From: JAENVT01 sp031412355
GTDB taxonomy: Bacteria; Actinomycetota; Acidimicrobiia; Acidimicrobiales; Ilumatobacteraceae
DNA length: 8,013 bases
Reading direction: 5' to 3'
NCBI GenBank assembly: GCA_031412355.1
Contig: JANOCR010000016.1
Coordinates: 1-8,013 of the forward strand
The stretch's first letter is position 1. Each line of letters begins with the position of its first letter. Positions 1-5,493 of this stretch are shown here, one piece after another. Below the pieces are notes generated by a model, which was given only the letters and a program-made list of their open reading frames with translations, did not search any database and was not told the origin of the DNA. A program made the position numbers and the translations under genes.

Positions 1-105
1 GGTGACCTGCCATTCGCCGGTCAGGCCAGGACGAACGCAGTGCCGCGGGTGTGAGCGCAGGCCGTAGTCGTCGACCTTCTCGCTGAGCTCGGGCCGTGGC
101 AGCAC
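1..105 (-). pseudogene. Sugar transferase fragment (polyprenyl glycosylphosphotransferase type), both ends missing
   Basis: Read on the reverse strand, codons ending at 105, 102 and so on down to 1 give a segment that begins VLPRPELSEKVDDYG and continues with HPRHCVRPGLTGEWQVT to the window edge. PRPEL followed about 20 residues later by VRPGLTGxWQV is the hallmark of the C-terminal catalytic domain of bacterial sugar transferases (the WcaJ/RfbP/UndPP-hexose-phosphate transferase family), which load the first sugar phosphate onto undecaprenyl phosphate for capsule or exopolysaccharide. The family normally has VGPRPEL; here the residues before PRPEL (EGREEVL) no longer resemble it. The rest of the domain would lie left of the window. 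The membrane-spanning N-terminal part is absent, because the upstream bases belong to the ABC transporter gene on the other strand. The frame stays open upstream at least to about 180, and a GTG sits at 105-103. I infer a truncated remnant; an assembly join is the alternative. Confidence 0.68.
85..99. other. Head-to-head junction between sugar transferase and ABC transporter remnants
   Basis: On the + strand these 15 bases read ELGPW, which fits the cytoplasmic loop of the ABC exporter that continues rightwards. On the - strand the same bases read PRPEL, which fits the sugar transferase that continues leftwards. Left of this point the + frame soon meets a TGA at 52-54. Right of it the - strand loses resemblance to the transferase. 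The breakpoint therefore lies in or beside this segment. The shared readability suggests short microhomology, as expected from an illegitimate inversion or a chimeric assembly. Confidence 0.5.
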
Positions 106-174
106 TTCCTCTCGACCTTCCGGCAGCTCTACGACCAACGCATCGACCGCCAACGAAAGCTGCTGCGGGATCAG

Positions 175-1221
175 TTGCGCCTCACAGTGCTGTCGCGGTT
201 CACCAACGCGATCGTGTTGGGTGCCGCCGGGGGACTGGTGTTGGCGTTCGTCGACAGCGGGCGGTTGACGATCGCCGAGGCAGGCACTGCGTTGGCCGCC
301 CTTGCGCTGCTGGCGACAAGGGCCAACGGTGCTGTGGCCGCGTTGTCGTCGACGTACGAACATGGGCTGTTCCTGACCGAGACGTTTGCGTTCCTCGACG
401 AGTTCGCACCCGCCGGCGGCCACCCGTCGGCCGTGCCGGTGCCGCCGTTCAACGGTGTGCGCCTCGACCACGTTTCGTTCCGCTATCCCAGCGGCGACAG
501 CGACGCAGTCAGCGACATCGATCTCGAGGTCAACCCGGGTGAGGTCGTGGCCCTGGTCGGGCCGAACGGGTCCGGCAAGACGACGGTCTCGAAGTTGCTG
601 GCCCAGTTGTTCCGGCCGAGCGCGGGTCGCATGTGGTGGGGCTCGGCCGACACTGCCGACCTGCCTGCTGCGGGACTGCGCGAACAGATCGCCGTGATCT
701 TCCAGGACTTCGAACGGTACGAACTGACCCTTGCGGAGAACGTCAGCCTCGGTCGCGTCGATGCTGCCGGCGACGATGCGCGCCTGCACGCCGCGCTGAC
801 CGACGCCGATGCCGGCAAGGTCGGCAGCGAGCACGGTGCCGACCTCGACACACTGCTGGGGCCCCGTTGGATCGGTGGCACCGACCTGTCGATCGGCCAA
901 TGGCAGCGGTTGGCCATCGCCAGGGTGTTCTATCGTGACGCGCCGCTGTTGATCCTCGACGAGCCGACGGCGTCGATCGATGCGCAGGCCGAGGCCGACA
1001 CCTTCGCCAGCCTGCGGCGTCTGGCCGCCGGCCGGGCAGTCGTGGTGGTCTCGCATCGCTTCTCGACGGTCGCAACGGCCGATCGAATCTACGTGCTCGA
1101 CGGCGGGCGGATCGTCGAGCACGGCACGCACCCTGCCCTGCTGGCTGCAGGCGGCACCTATGCCCGCCTGTTCAACCTGCAAGCCTCGTCATACCTCGGC
1201 CGCCAGCCGACCGACCTGTGA
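175..1221 (+). CDS. ABC exporter, ATP-binding domain with remnant of membrane domain (5'-truncated)
   Basis: This is the C-terminal part of a fused membrane/ATPase ABC exporter. From the TTG at 175 (348 aa), residues 1-75 contain the last two membrane helices and the link to the ATPase. Residues 95-340 are a full nucleotide-binding domain: Walker A GPNGSGKT (129-136), Q-loop FQD (176-178), signature LSIGQ (238-242, usually LSGGQ), Walker B LLILDEP (D262, E263) and H-loop VSHR (H294). Such proteins export lipids, peptides or drugs as dimers. Family members are about 600 aa, so roughly the first 250 residues are missing. Coding resemblance continues in frame upstream of 175 to about 85 (LYDQRIDRQRKLLRDQL just before the TTG), but a TGA lies at 52-54 and there is no ATG or GTG start in between. 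TTG 175 is therefore only the first usual start codon, and the product is probably not a working transporter, although the ATPase part is intact. The substrate cannot be inferred. Confidence 0.85.
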   Translation: MRLTVLSRFTNAIVLGAAGGLVLAFVDSGRLTIAEAGTALAALALLATRANGAVAALSSTYEHGLFLTETFAFLDEFAPAGGHPSAVPVPPFNGVRLDHVSFRYPSGDSDAVSDIDLEVNPGEVVALVGPNGSGKTTVSKLLAQLFRPSAGRMWWGSADTADLPAAGLREQIAVIFQDFERYELTLAENVSLGRVDAAGDDARLHAALTDADAGKVGSEHGADLDTLLGPRWIGGTDLSIGQWQRLAIARVFYRDAPLLILDEPTASIDAQAEADTFASLRRLAAGRAVVVVSHRFSTVATADRIYVLDGGRIVEHGTHPALLAAGGTYARLFNLQASSYLGRQPTDL

Positions 1222-1225
1222 TGGT

Positions 1226-1243
1226 GTAGATAGTTTTGTCTAC
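1226..1243. promoter_or_regulatory. Candidate operator for the toxin-antitoxin pair (inverted repeat)
   Basis: GTAGA (1226-1230) and TCTAC (1239-1243) form a perfect inverted repeat with an 8-base AT-rich spacer, lying immediately upstream of the antitoxin's -10 box. Ribbon-helix-helix antitoxins typically repress their own promoter through such short palindromes, so this is a reasonable operator. Binding is inferred, not shown. Confidence 0.4.
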
Positions 1244-1250
1244 CTGATTG

Positions 1251-1256
1251 TATACT
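1251..1256 (+). promoter_or_regulatory. -10 box TATACT of a probable leaderless promoter for the antitoxin
   Basis: TATACT matches the TATAAT consensus at five of six bases and ends six bases before the GTG at 1263. Transcription would therefore begin at or next to the start codon. A partial -35 candidate, TAGATA (1227-1232), lies 18 bases upstream and overlaps the inverted repeat, consistent with autorepression. Confidence 0.5.
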
Positions 1257-1262
1257 CGAATC

Positions 1263-1502
1263 GTGAGTACGACCATCCGGGTGAGTGATGAGACGCGGGA
1301 TCGATTGGCCAGGCTGGCAGAGGCTGATTCCCGCACGATGACGTCGATCCTCGACGACGCTCTCGACGCTCTCGAACGACGCAGGTTCTTTGCTGCGTTC
1401 AACGAGCGATTTCGCCAGTTGCGCAGCGACGACGAGGCCTGGAGTGCGATCGAGTCGGAACGCGCCGGCGAGTCGACAACTCTCGCCGATGGCACTCGTT
1501 GA
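1263..1502 (+). CDS. mazE: Ribbon-helix-helix antitoxin, MazE-like
   Basis: A 79-residue protein. The N-terminal TTIRVSDETRDRLARLAE segment gives the short DNA-binding beta strand (about 2-7) and first helix of a ribbon-helix-helix fold; the second helix is about residues 25-39 (MTSILDDALDALERR). The acidic, charged C-terminal part (40-79, with AWSAIESERAGE) is the expected toxin-binding tail. It should neutralise the MazF-type ribonuclease encoded next to it and repress its own operon. I chose the GTG at 1263 because the RHH strand begins right after it and a -10 box ends six bases before it; the TTG at 1248 would lie inside that promoter. The stop overlaps the toxin start by four bases, the usual arrangement for translational coupling. 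The RHH fold is clear; the symbol reflects the partner toxin rather than close sequence recognition. Confidence 0.85.
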   Translation: MSTTIRVSDETRDRLARLAEADSRTMTSILDDALDALERRRFFAAFNERFRQLRSDDEAWSAIESERAGESTTLADGTR

Positions 1503-1837
1503 TCGCTCGCCACGGAGAGGTCTGGCTGCTTGATTTCGGAGAGCCGATCGGCCGAGAGCAGGCGGGCCGACGCCCCGCTGTCATCGTCTCCGACAACGAC
1601 ATGAACGAGGGTCCCTCCGCATTGGTCATCGTCGTCCCTGTCACGTCGACTCGACGCGATCTTCCCTCGCACGTCGAACTCGACAGCCCGCATACAGGAT
1701 TGGACCAGGTCAGCTATGCCAAATGTGAAGACATCAAGTCAGTCTCAGACCACCGATTGGTGATCAGACTCGGCATCGCATCAGAGGAGGCGATGTTTGG
1801 AATCAAACGCGTCTTGCGATTCTTGCTGGCGCTCTGA
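1499..1837 (+). CDS. mazF: MazF/PemK-family endoribonuclease toxin
   Basis: A 112-residue protein of normal length for the family. It shows the conserved order of MazF: GEVWLLDFGEPIGREQAGRR (6-25) with the catalytic-type arginine in the GRRPAVIVS loop (R24/R25), the core strand VIVVPVTST with the conserved threonine/serine (T49/S50), SHVELD (57-62), and the C-terminal YAKCEDIKSVS (73-83). Members cut mRNA, and sometimes tRNA or rRNA, at short specific sequences and slow growth when the labile antitoxin is lost. The start is TTG at 1499, overlapping the antitoxin's TGA (TTGA); no ATG in this frame lies near. No key residue appears missing, so the pair looks intact. The cleavage specificity cannot be read from the sequence. 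Confidence 0.93.
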   Translation: MIARHGEVWLLDFGEPIGREQAGRRPAVIVSDNDMNEGPSALVIVVPVTSTRRDLPSHVELDSPHTGLDQVSYAKCEDIKSVSDHRLVIRLGIASEEAMFGIKRVLRFLLAL

Positions 1838-1840
1838 AGG

Positions 1841-1891
1841 ATCTACCAATATCTACTGATGTATAGCTCGTTGCTTTATATCTCACTAGAT
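1841..1891. promoter_or_regulatory. AT-rich spacer with repeated ATCTAC elements
   Basis: ATCTAC occurs twice (1841-1846 and 1851-1856), exactly 10 bases apart, that is on one helical face. ATCT (1880-1883) with AGAT (1888-1891) then forms a small inverted repeat just upstream of the ATPase -10 box. The same hexamer appears as its complement GTAGAT at 1226-1231 before the antitoxin. The region is markedly more AT-rich than the genes on either side. A regulatory role, perhaps as extra antitoxin operators, is inferred. Confidence 0.33.
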
Positions 1892-1896
1892 GTTGT

Positions 1897-1902
1897 TAGA
1901 CT
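1897..1902 (+). promoter_or_regulatory. -10 box TAGACT of a probable leaderless promoter for the ATPase
   Basis: TAGACT fits the TAnnnT pattern and ends six bases before the GTG at 1909, the same spacing as in the antitoxin promoter. No Shine-Dalgarno sequence precedes the GTG. TTGCTT (1871-1876) is a possible but distant (20-base spacer) -35 element. Confidence 0.45.
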
Positions 1903-1908
1903 CGTTGC

Positions 1909-3114
1909 GTGGATCCGGTTCGCAACCCCTACTCGCCCGGTGCCGGGCTGCGACCGGTCGAACTCGCCGGCCGCGACAGCGAGATCGCCAGGTTCGAGGT
2001 CTTGCGGGCGCGTGCCCGGCAACGCCGCAACGACCAGAGCATCGTGTTCTATGGGTTGCGCGGCGTCGGCAAGACGGTGCTGCTCAACGAGCTCGCCGAG
2101 GCGGCGCGGGCAGATGGCTGGATCGTTGCCAAGGTCGAGGGGGACTCCAGCGGCACGCGATCGCCCTTTCGCAGCCAGATCGCACAGTCGTTGAACGTGG
2201 CGCTGCGGCAGGTGCGTGGCCAACGGGCCAAGGGCAGCCGCATGAAGGCCGCGCTGCGTACGTTCAAGTCGTTCTCGTTGAAGGCCGCGCCCGACGGCAC
2301 ACTGTCGGTCGGGATCGAACTGGAAGCCGACCTCGGCCGAGCAGACACGGGCTCGCTGCAGGTGGATCTGACCGACCTCGCCCTCGACCTGGGCGACGCA
2401 GCGATCGAGCTCGACTGCGGCGTCGCCTTGATCATCGACGAGATGCAGGACCTGAAGGCGGATGAACTCGCCGCTATCTGTCAGGCATGCCACGAGGCGG
2501 GACAGCAGAACAAGCCGTTCTTCATCGTCGGCGCCGGCCTGCCGAACCTGCCCGGCATGCTCGCCGAGGCACGTTCGTATGCCGAGCGACTGTTCCAGTA
2601 CTCGACGATCGGCCCGCTGCCGTCGGCCGAGGCCGCCATCGCGCTGACCCGGCCAGCTCAGCAGGAGAACGTCGAGTGGACCGACCCTGCAGTCGCGCTG
2701 GTGGTCGCCGCCGCCGACGGCTACCCATATTTCCTCCAGGAGTTCGCCAGCGCGGCGTGGGACGTGGCGTCGAGCTCGCCGATCGACCGCGACGATGCCA
2801 CCGAGGGGGTTCGCATCGGCAAGGCGCGCCTCGACGCCGGCTTTTTCCGGTCGCGATGGGAGCGAGCCACACCTGCCGAACGCGACTACTTGTCGGCCAT
2901 GGCGGCCGACGGCGACGCGCCGAGCCAGTCGGGCGAGGTGGCCCGGCGGCTGCAGAAGCTGCCGGCGCAGCTGGGCCCGGTGCGCGCCAAGTTGATCTCC
3001 AAGGGATTGGTCTTTGCACCCGAGCACGGCTCGATCGCGTTCACCGTGCCGGGGATGGCCGACTTCATCGCTCGCCAAACGACGAGTGAACGCCAAGGAA
3101 GTCAGGGCGCTTGA
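1909..3114 (+). CDS. AAA/STAND-like ATPase with C-terminal winged-helix region
   Basis: A complete 401-residue ATP-binding protein of a widespread but functionally uncharacterised bacterial family whose members start NPYxPGAG.RP..L.GRD. Visible parts: the N-terminal cap (5-22); Walker A GLRGVGKT (49-56); a long insert between strands (about 85-165); Walker B ALIIDEMQ (D177, E178); a sensor-like GAGLPNLPG stretch (208-216); AERLF (225-229); GYPYFLQEF (271-279), typical of the lid of STAND-type ATPases; and an alpha-helical, winged-helix-like end (about 318-390) ending AFTVPGMADFI. It is probably a cytoplasmic nucleotide-dependent switch that binds a partner or DNA; the partner is unknown. GTG 1909 is chosen because the family signature begins four residues later and a -10 box sits six bases before it. 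It follows the MazEF-type pair on the same strand after 71 bases and overlaps the converging gene by 13 bases. A role with the toxin pair is possible but unsupported beyond position. Confidence 0.85.
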   Translation: MDPVRNPYSPGAGLRPVELAGRDSEIARFEVLRARARQRRNDQSIVFYGLRGVGKTVLLNELAEAARADGWIVAKVEGDSSGTRSPFRSQIAQSLNVALRQVRGQRAKGSRMKAALRTFKSFSLKAAPDGTLSVGIELEADLGRADTGSLQVDLTDLALDLGDAAIELDCGVALIIDEMQDLKADELAAICQACHEAGQQNKPFFIVGAGLPNLPGMLAEARSYAERLFQYSTIGPLPSAEAAIALTRPAQQENVEWTDPAVALVVAAADGYPYFLQEFASAAWDVASSSPIDRDDATEGVRIGKARLDAGFFRSRWERATPAERDYLSAMAADGDAPSQSGEVARRLQKLPAQLGPVRAKLISKGLVFAPEHGSIAFTVPGMADFIARQTTSERQGSQGA

Positions 3115-3890
3115 AACATGCCCGGGAATCGCAACGCCAGCCACGGGCGACGGCCCCATGCGACCGCTTGCCCGGTGAGTATCGGCTTTGCCAACCCGGC
3201 GCGCTTGTAGCCGACGCGCAGAAACGCAGCGGGGTCCAGCGACATGCGCACATCGGCGCGTTTCGCTGGACCTTGCGTGACCGACAGCGTTCCCTTGTCG
3301 AACGCGAATGTCACGGTTTCGTAGCCGCGAAACCGAACCTCGTAGGTCGCCTTGACGTCACGGGTGGATCGTTCGTCGAGCACCAGCGGCGTGACGGCGA
3401 CGAAGAAATCGACCACCGGCAACGCGTCGCGGCGCTCGATCGGCCACTTCTGCCCTACTGTCCCGGCGAGATCGCAACCGTGGAACAGGAACTCTCCCAC
3501 GACGGATCCGAGGAACGCAGTAACAGGCAGCGATTGGCCGCCGTGCCACGTCACGACGTCGCCGGCCCGCGTTCCGACGGCGGCCAGCATGCGGGCCATC
3601 TCGGCGTCGATCTGATCCGCCATGGCAACCAGGTCGTCAGTTGTCTCGGCCTCGAGCCGTTGCTGGTTGGTCTCTTGGCGCCGGTCCAGCGACTCGTAGG
3701 GGCTCGGCTCGCCCTCGGCCATCTGCCGATAGGCCACGCTGCCGCTGGCCAGATGGGCGGCGAGGTCGCGAATCGTCCACGACAGCCCCTTGACCTGCTG
3801 GGTGTCGTCGAGCCCCGACCGCAGCAGTTGCGTGAAGCGCGCCCGCGTGCGTTGCACCGCAGCCACCGCGTGGTTGACCGATCCAGCCAT
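3102..3890 (-). CDS. Mycothiol-dependent maleylpyruvate isomerase/DinB-type protein with SCP2-like C-terminus
   Basis: A 262-residue, two-part protein. Residues 5-150 resemble the four-helix, metal-binding MDMPI/DinB N-terminal domain. WTIRDLAAHLA supplies H46, and GEFLFHGCDLA supplies E133 and H137, the same H...E-x3-H pattern that binds zinc in corynebacterial maleylpyruvate isomerase. Residues 175-262 look like an SCP2-type sterol-carrier fold (ADVRMSLDPAAFLRV ... LTGQAVAWGRRPWLALRFPGMF). Members are common in mycothiol-producing actinobacteria and are thought to use mycothiol as cofactor in isomerase or transferase reactions; the actual substrate is unknown and few have been tested. The ATG at 3890 is preceded by a weak GAGACGAG ribosome-binding candidate and lies 12 bases after the stop of the flavoprotein gene, so it is probably the last gene of that transcript. 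Its end overlaps the ATPase gene tail to tail by 13 bases. Confidence 0.85.
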   Translation of the reverse strand: MAGSVNHAVAAVQRTRARFTQLLRSGLDDTQQVKGLSWTIRDLAAHLASGSVAYRQMAEGEPSPYESLDRRQETNQQRLEAETTDDLVAMADQIDAEMARMLAAVGTRAGDVVTWHGGQSLPVTAFLGSVVGEFLFHGCDLAGTVGQKWPIERRDALPVVDFFVAVTPLVLDERSTRDVKATYEVRFRGYETVTFAFDKGTLSVTQGPAKRADVRMSLDPAAFLRVGYKRAGLAKPILTGQAVAWGRRPWLALRFPGMFQAP

Positions 3891-3902
3891 GATCTCGTCT
3901 CG

Positions 3903-4559
3903 CTACCGCTTGCCGCCGGGTTCCCACAGGGTGGCCGCGTAGTTGAGCTCGAGGTTCTCGTCGATCGATTCGGACGAGAACTCGCTGATCGTCGGGATCT
4001 GGTCGCGAAGTATGCAACCGAGCGAAGGCACGGTGGCTGGGTCAGGCCACGACTCGGAGGTCCACAGCTCGCTGCGACGAAAGGCCTTCGCGCAATGCAT
4101 GTACTGCTGCGTTACGGCGACACCGATCGCCGCTTTCGGGCGCCGGTCCTTCACTGCACACGCGTCGAGCACGGATGGATCGGTTGTCAGGAAGGCGTGC
4201 CCGTTGACGCGCAGTGTCTCGTCGACACCGGGCACGAGGAACAGCAGGCCGATTCCCGAACCATTGACGATGTTCGTGATCGAGTCGAGCAGGTTGTTGC
4301 CGGCGAGATCGGCGATGGCGAGGCGCTGATCGTCGAGCACCACCACGAAACCGGGCGGGCCACCTTTGGGCGACACATCGCCGGAGCCGTCGGGCGACGA
4401 CGTGCCGATGAGCACGAACGGTGAGGTCTCGATGAACGTGCGGGCATGTTGATCGAGGCTTCCGAGCACCTTCTGGCGTGTCGTTTCCGCCGGCATGCGG
4501 TAGAGGTCGCGCAGCTCGGTTTCGCTGTGGATGATGTTGTCGAACAACGGCTTACTCAT
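3903..4559 (-). CDS. Pyridoxamine 5'-phosphate oxidase-family FMN-binding protein
   Basis: A 218-residue protein from the ATG at 4559. After a helical lead (MSKPLFDNIIHSETELRDLY), it has the split-barrel core: FVLIGTSSPDGSGDVSPKGG (48-67), LAIADLAGNNLLDSITNIV (80-98), GIGLLFLVPGVDETLRVNGHA (102-122) and, near the end, QQYMHCAKAFRRSELW (151-166). This order matches the PPOX-class FMN proteins sometimes called the DR2398-like subgroup, which bind FMN or a related flavin and reduce or oxidise unknown substrates. It is probably not PdxH itself. The frame runs open to a TTG at 4676, but the upstream 39 residues are Pro/Arg/Ser-rich, lie inside the kinase-like gene and match nothing, so the ATG is preferred. 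The ATG overlaps the previous gene's TAA by eight bases (ATGAGTAA), implying coupled translation. Confidence 0.87.
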   Translation of the reverse strand: MSKPLFDNIIHSETELRDLYRMPAETTRQKVLGSLDQHARTFIETSPFVLIGTSSPDGSGDVSPKGGPPGFVVVLDDQRLAIADLAGNNLLDSITNIVNGSGIGLLFLVPGVDETLRVNGHAFLTTDPSVLDACAVKDRRPKAAIGVAVTQQYMHCAKAFRRSELWTSESWPDPATVPSLGCILRDQIPTISEFSSESIDENLELNYAATLWEPGGKR

Positions 4560-5403
4560 CTGCGGAACCGTAGCGCCCGAGCCATCGTTCGACGTCGGGC
4601 AATACCGCCGGCCAGGGCGGGCCGTGGGGAACTGCCAGGCGGGCGACTGGCAGGTTCGCGGCCAGGTCGGCAGCAACCGAGAAATGCCTCTGGATCAACG
4701 CCGGGTCGACCAGGCCGGCGCTGAACACCTGACCGAGCAGGGCGGCGACGGCCGTTGCACCCTCGACGGGTTCCAACGTCACGGCATCGCCGGTCGAGCG
4801 GTCGCCCAGCAACAGCAGTCCGACGATCGGCGAGGGCTCGGGTAACGGCTGCATGGCCACGACGGTTCGACCGTCGCCTTCCATCCGGCTACCGATTCCG
4901 GTCGGGGCGAGTTCTGCACTCGGCTGACGCAGGCGCAACCAGGGGGTGCCGATGGCCTGGCGTTCCGCGGTGACGCCTGTCTGGTCGTCGCTGATGAACC
5001 CGGCGCCGTCGGCCAGCAGCAACGCGGTGGTGGTGCTCTTTCCGCCGTGCCCATCTGCCAACAGCAACACCGCGCCGTTCTGGGTCTGCACAGCGCCGGC
5101 GTGAAACACGGCTTCGCCGCGCATCATCCGCACGATGGGCAGCACGTGTCGCTCGAGTTGGAATGCCAACCATTCGTCGCCGACATCGAAGGCCGGCCGC
5201 ACCGAGCACATCGACAGGCTGGCATCGAGCCACACCGTGGCGACGTCGTAGATGCGGATCTCGACGGTGTCGTCGTAGCGCGCCGCCGACACCCACCAGC
5301 CGTCGATGTCGTCTTCGAGGTGCTGGATCAGGTCGCCTGCGGGCAGTGCGGTGTCGTCGACATCGTCGGCTGGCAGGTAGCTGACGGTCGAGGTTCCGAA
5401 CAC
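4552..5403 (-). CDS. HPr kinase/phosphorylase-like P-loop protein
   Basis: A 283-residue protein resembling HprK-related kinases, found in many genomes apart from the sugar-transport HprK and sometimes near peptide-modification or polysaccharide genes. Key region: AVFHAGAVQTQNGAVLLL (98-115), then the P-loop ADGHGGKST (116-124), then GAGFISDDQTGV (133-144) with the paired aspartates D139/D140 of the family. The first P-loop glycine is replaced by alanine (A116), while the GKST core is intact. A helical tail follows (215-280). The N-terminus (VFGTSTVSYLP) corresponds to the YxVFGxxxxSxLP start of relatives, where the V is usually internal. The GTG at 5403 is thus the only usual start in frame before a TGA at 5496-5494, and a few residues may be missing (see findings). 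A weak -10-like CAGACT seven bases upstream of the GTG could support leaderless initiation. The phosphate acceptor is unknown; no HPr or precursor peptide gene is visible nearby. Confidence 0.72.
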   Translation of the reverse strand: MFGTSTVSYLPADDVDDTALPAGDLIQHLEDDIDGWWVSAARYDDTVEIRIYDVATVWLDASLSMCSVRPAFDVGDEWLAFQLERHVLPIVRMMRGEAVFHAGAVQTQNGAVLLLADGHGGKSTTTALLLADGAGFISDDQTGVTAERQAIGTPWLRLRQPSAELAPTGIGSRMEGDGRTVVAMQPLPEPSPIVGLLLLGDRSTGDAVTLEPVEGATAVAALLGQVFSAGLVDPALIQRHFSVAADLAANLPVARLAVPHGPPWPAVLPDVERWLGRYGSADE

Positions 5404-5493
5404 GCCGTAGAGTCTGCCCGGTGCGCGACGGATCGGCAGTGTTGCCAGCGGCGCAATGGTCCAATACGGGCCAGCCTGCCGCGAACGTCGGCA

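Noticed and set aside
1248..1262. Upstream TTG start for the antitoxin
   Set aside because: It would place the -10 box TATACT inside the coding region; the RHH strand starts immediately after GTG 1263.
1876..3159. Long reverse-strand open frame (427 codons) covering the ATPase gene
   Set aside because: It mirrors the codons of a clear ATPase, its translation is Arg/Gly/Leu-rich without motifs, and it crosses both the intergenic promoter and the converging gene. This is typical of antisense frames in high-GC DNA.
3111..4424. Long forward open frame (437 codons) opposite the MDMPI-type and flavoprotein genes
   Set aside because: The reverse strand shows recognisable domains through this whole region. 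The forward translation is low in hydrophobic core patterns and spans two genes on the other strand.
4560..4676. Upstream TTG start (4676) for the flavoprotein
   Set aside because: The extra 39 residues overlap the kinase-like gene, are low-complexity and do not resemble the PPOX N-terminus; the ATG at 4559 shows the coupled overlap with TAA.
5404..5493. A small precursor-peptide gene between the GNAT and kinase-like genes
   Set aside because: HprK-like kinases can accompany modified peptides, so I looked for one. The frame from ATG 5494 does not stop near and has no leader/core pattern, so there is no support.
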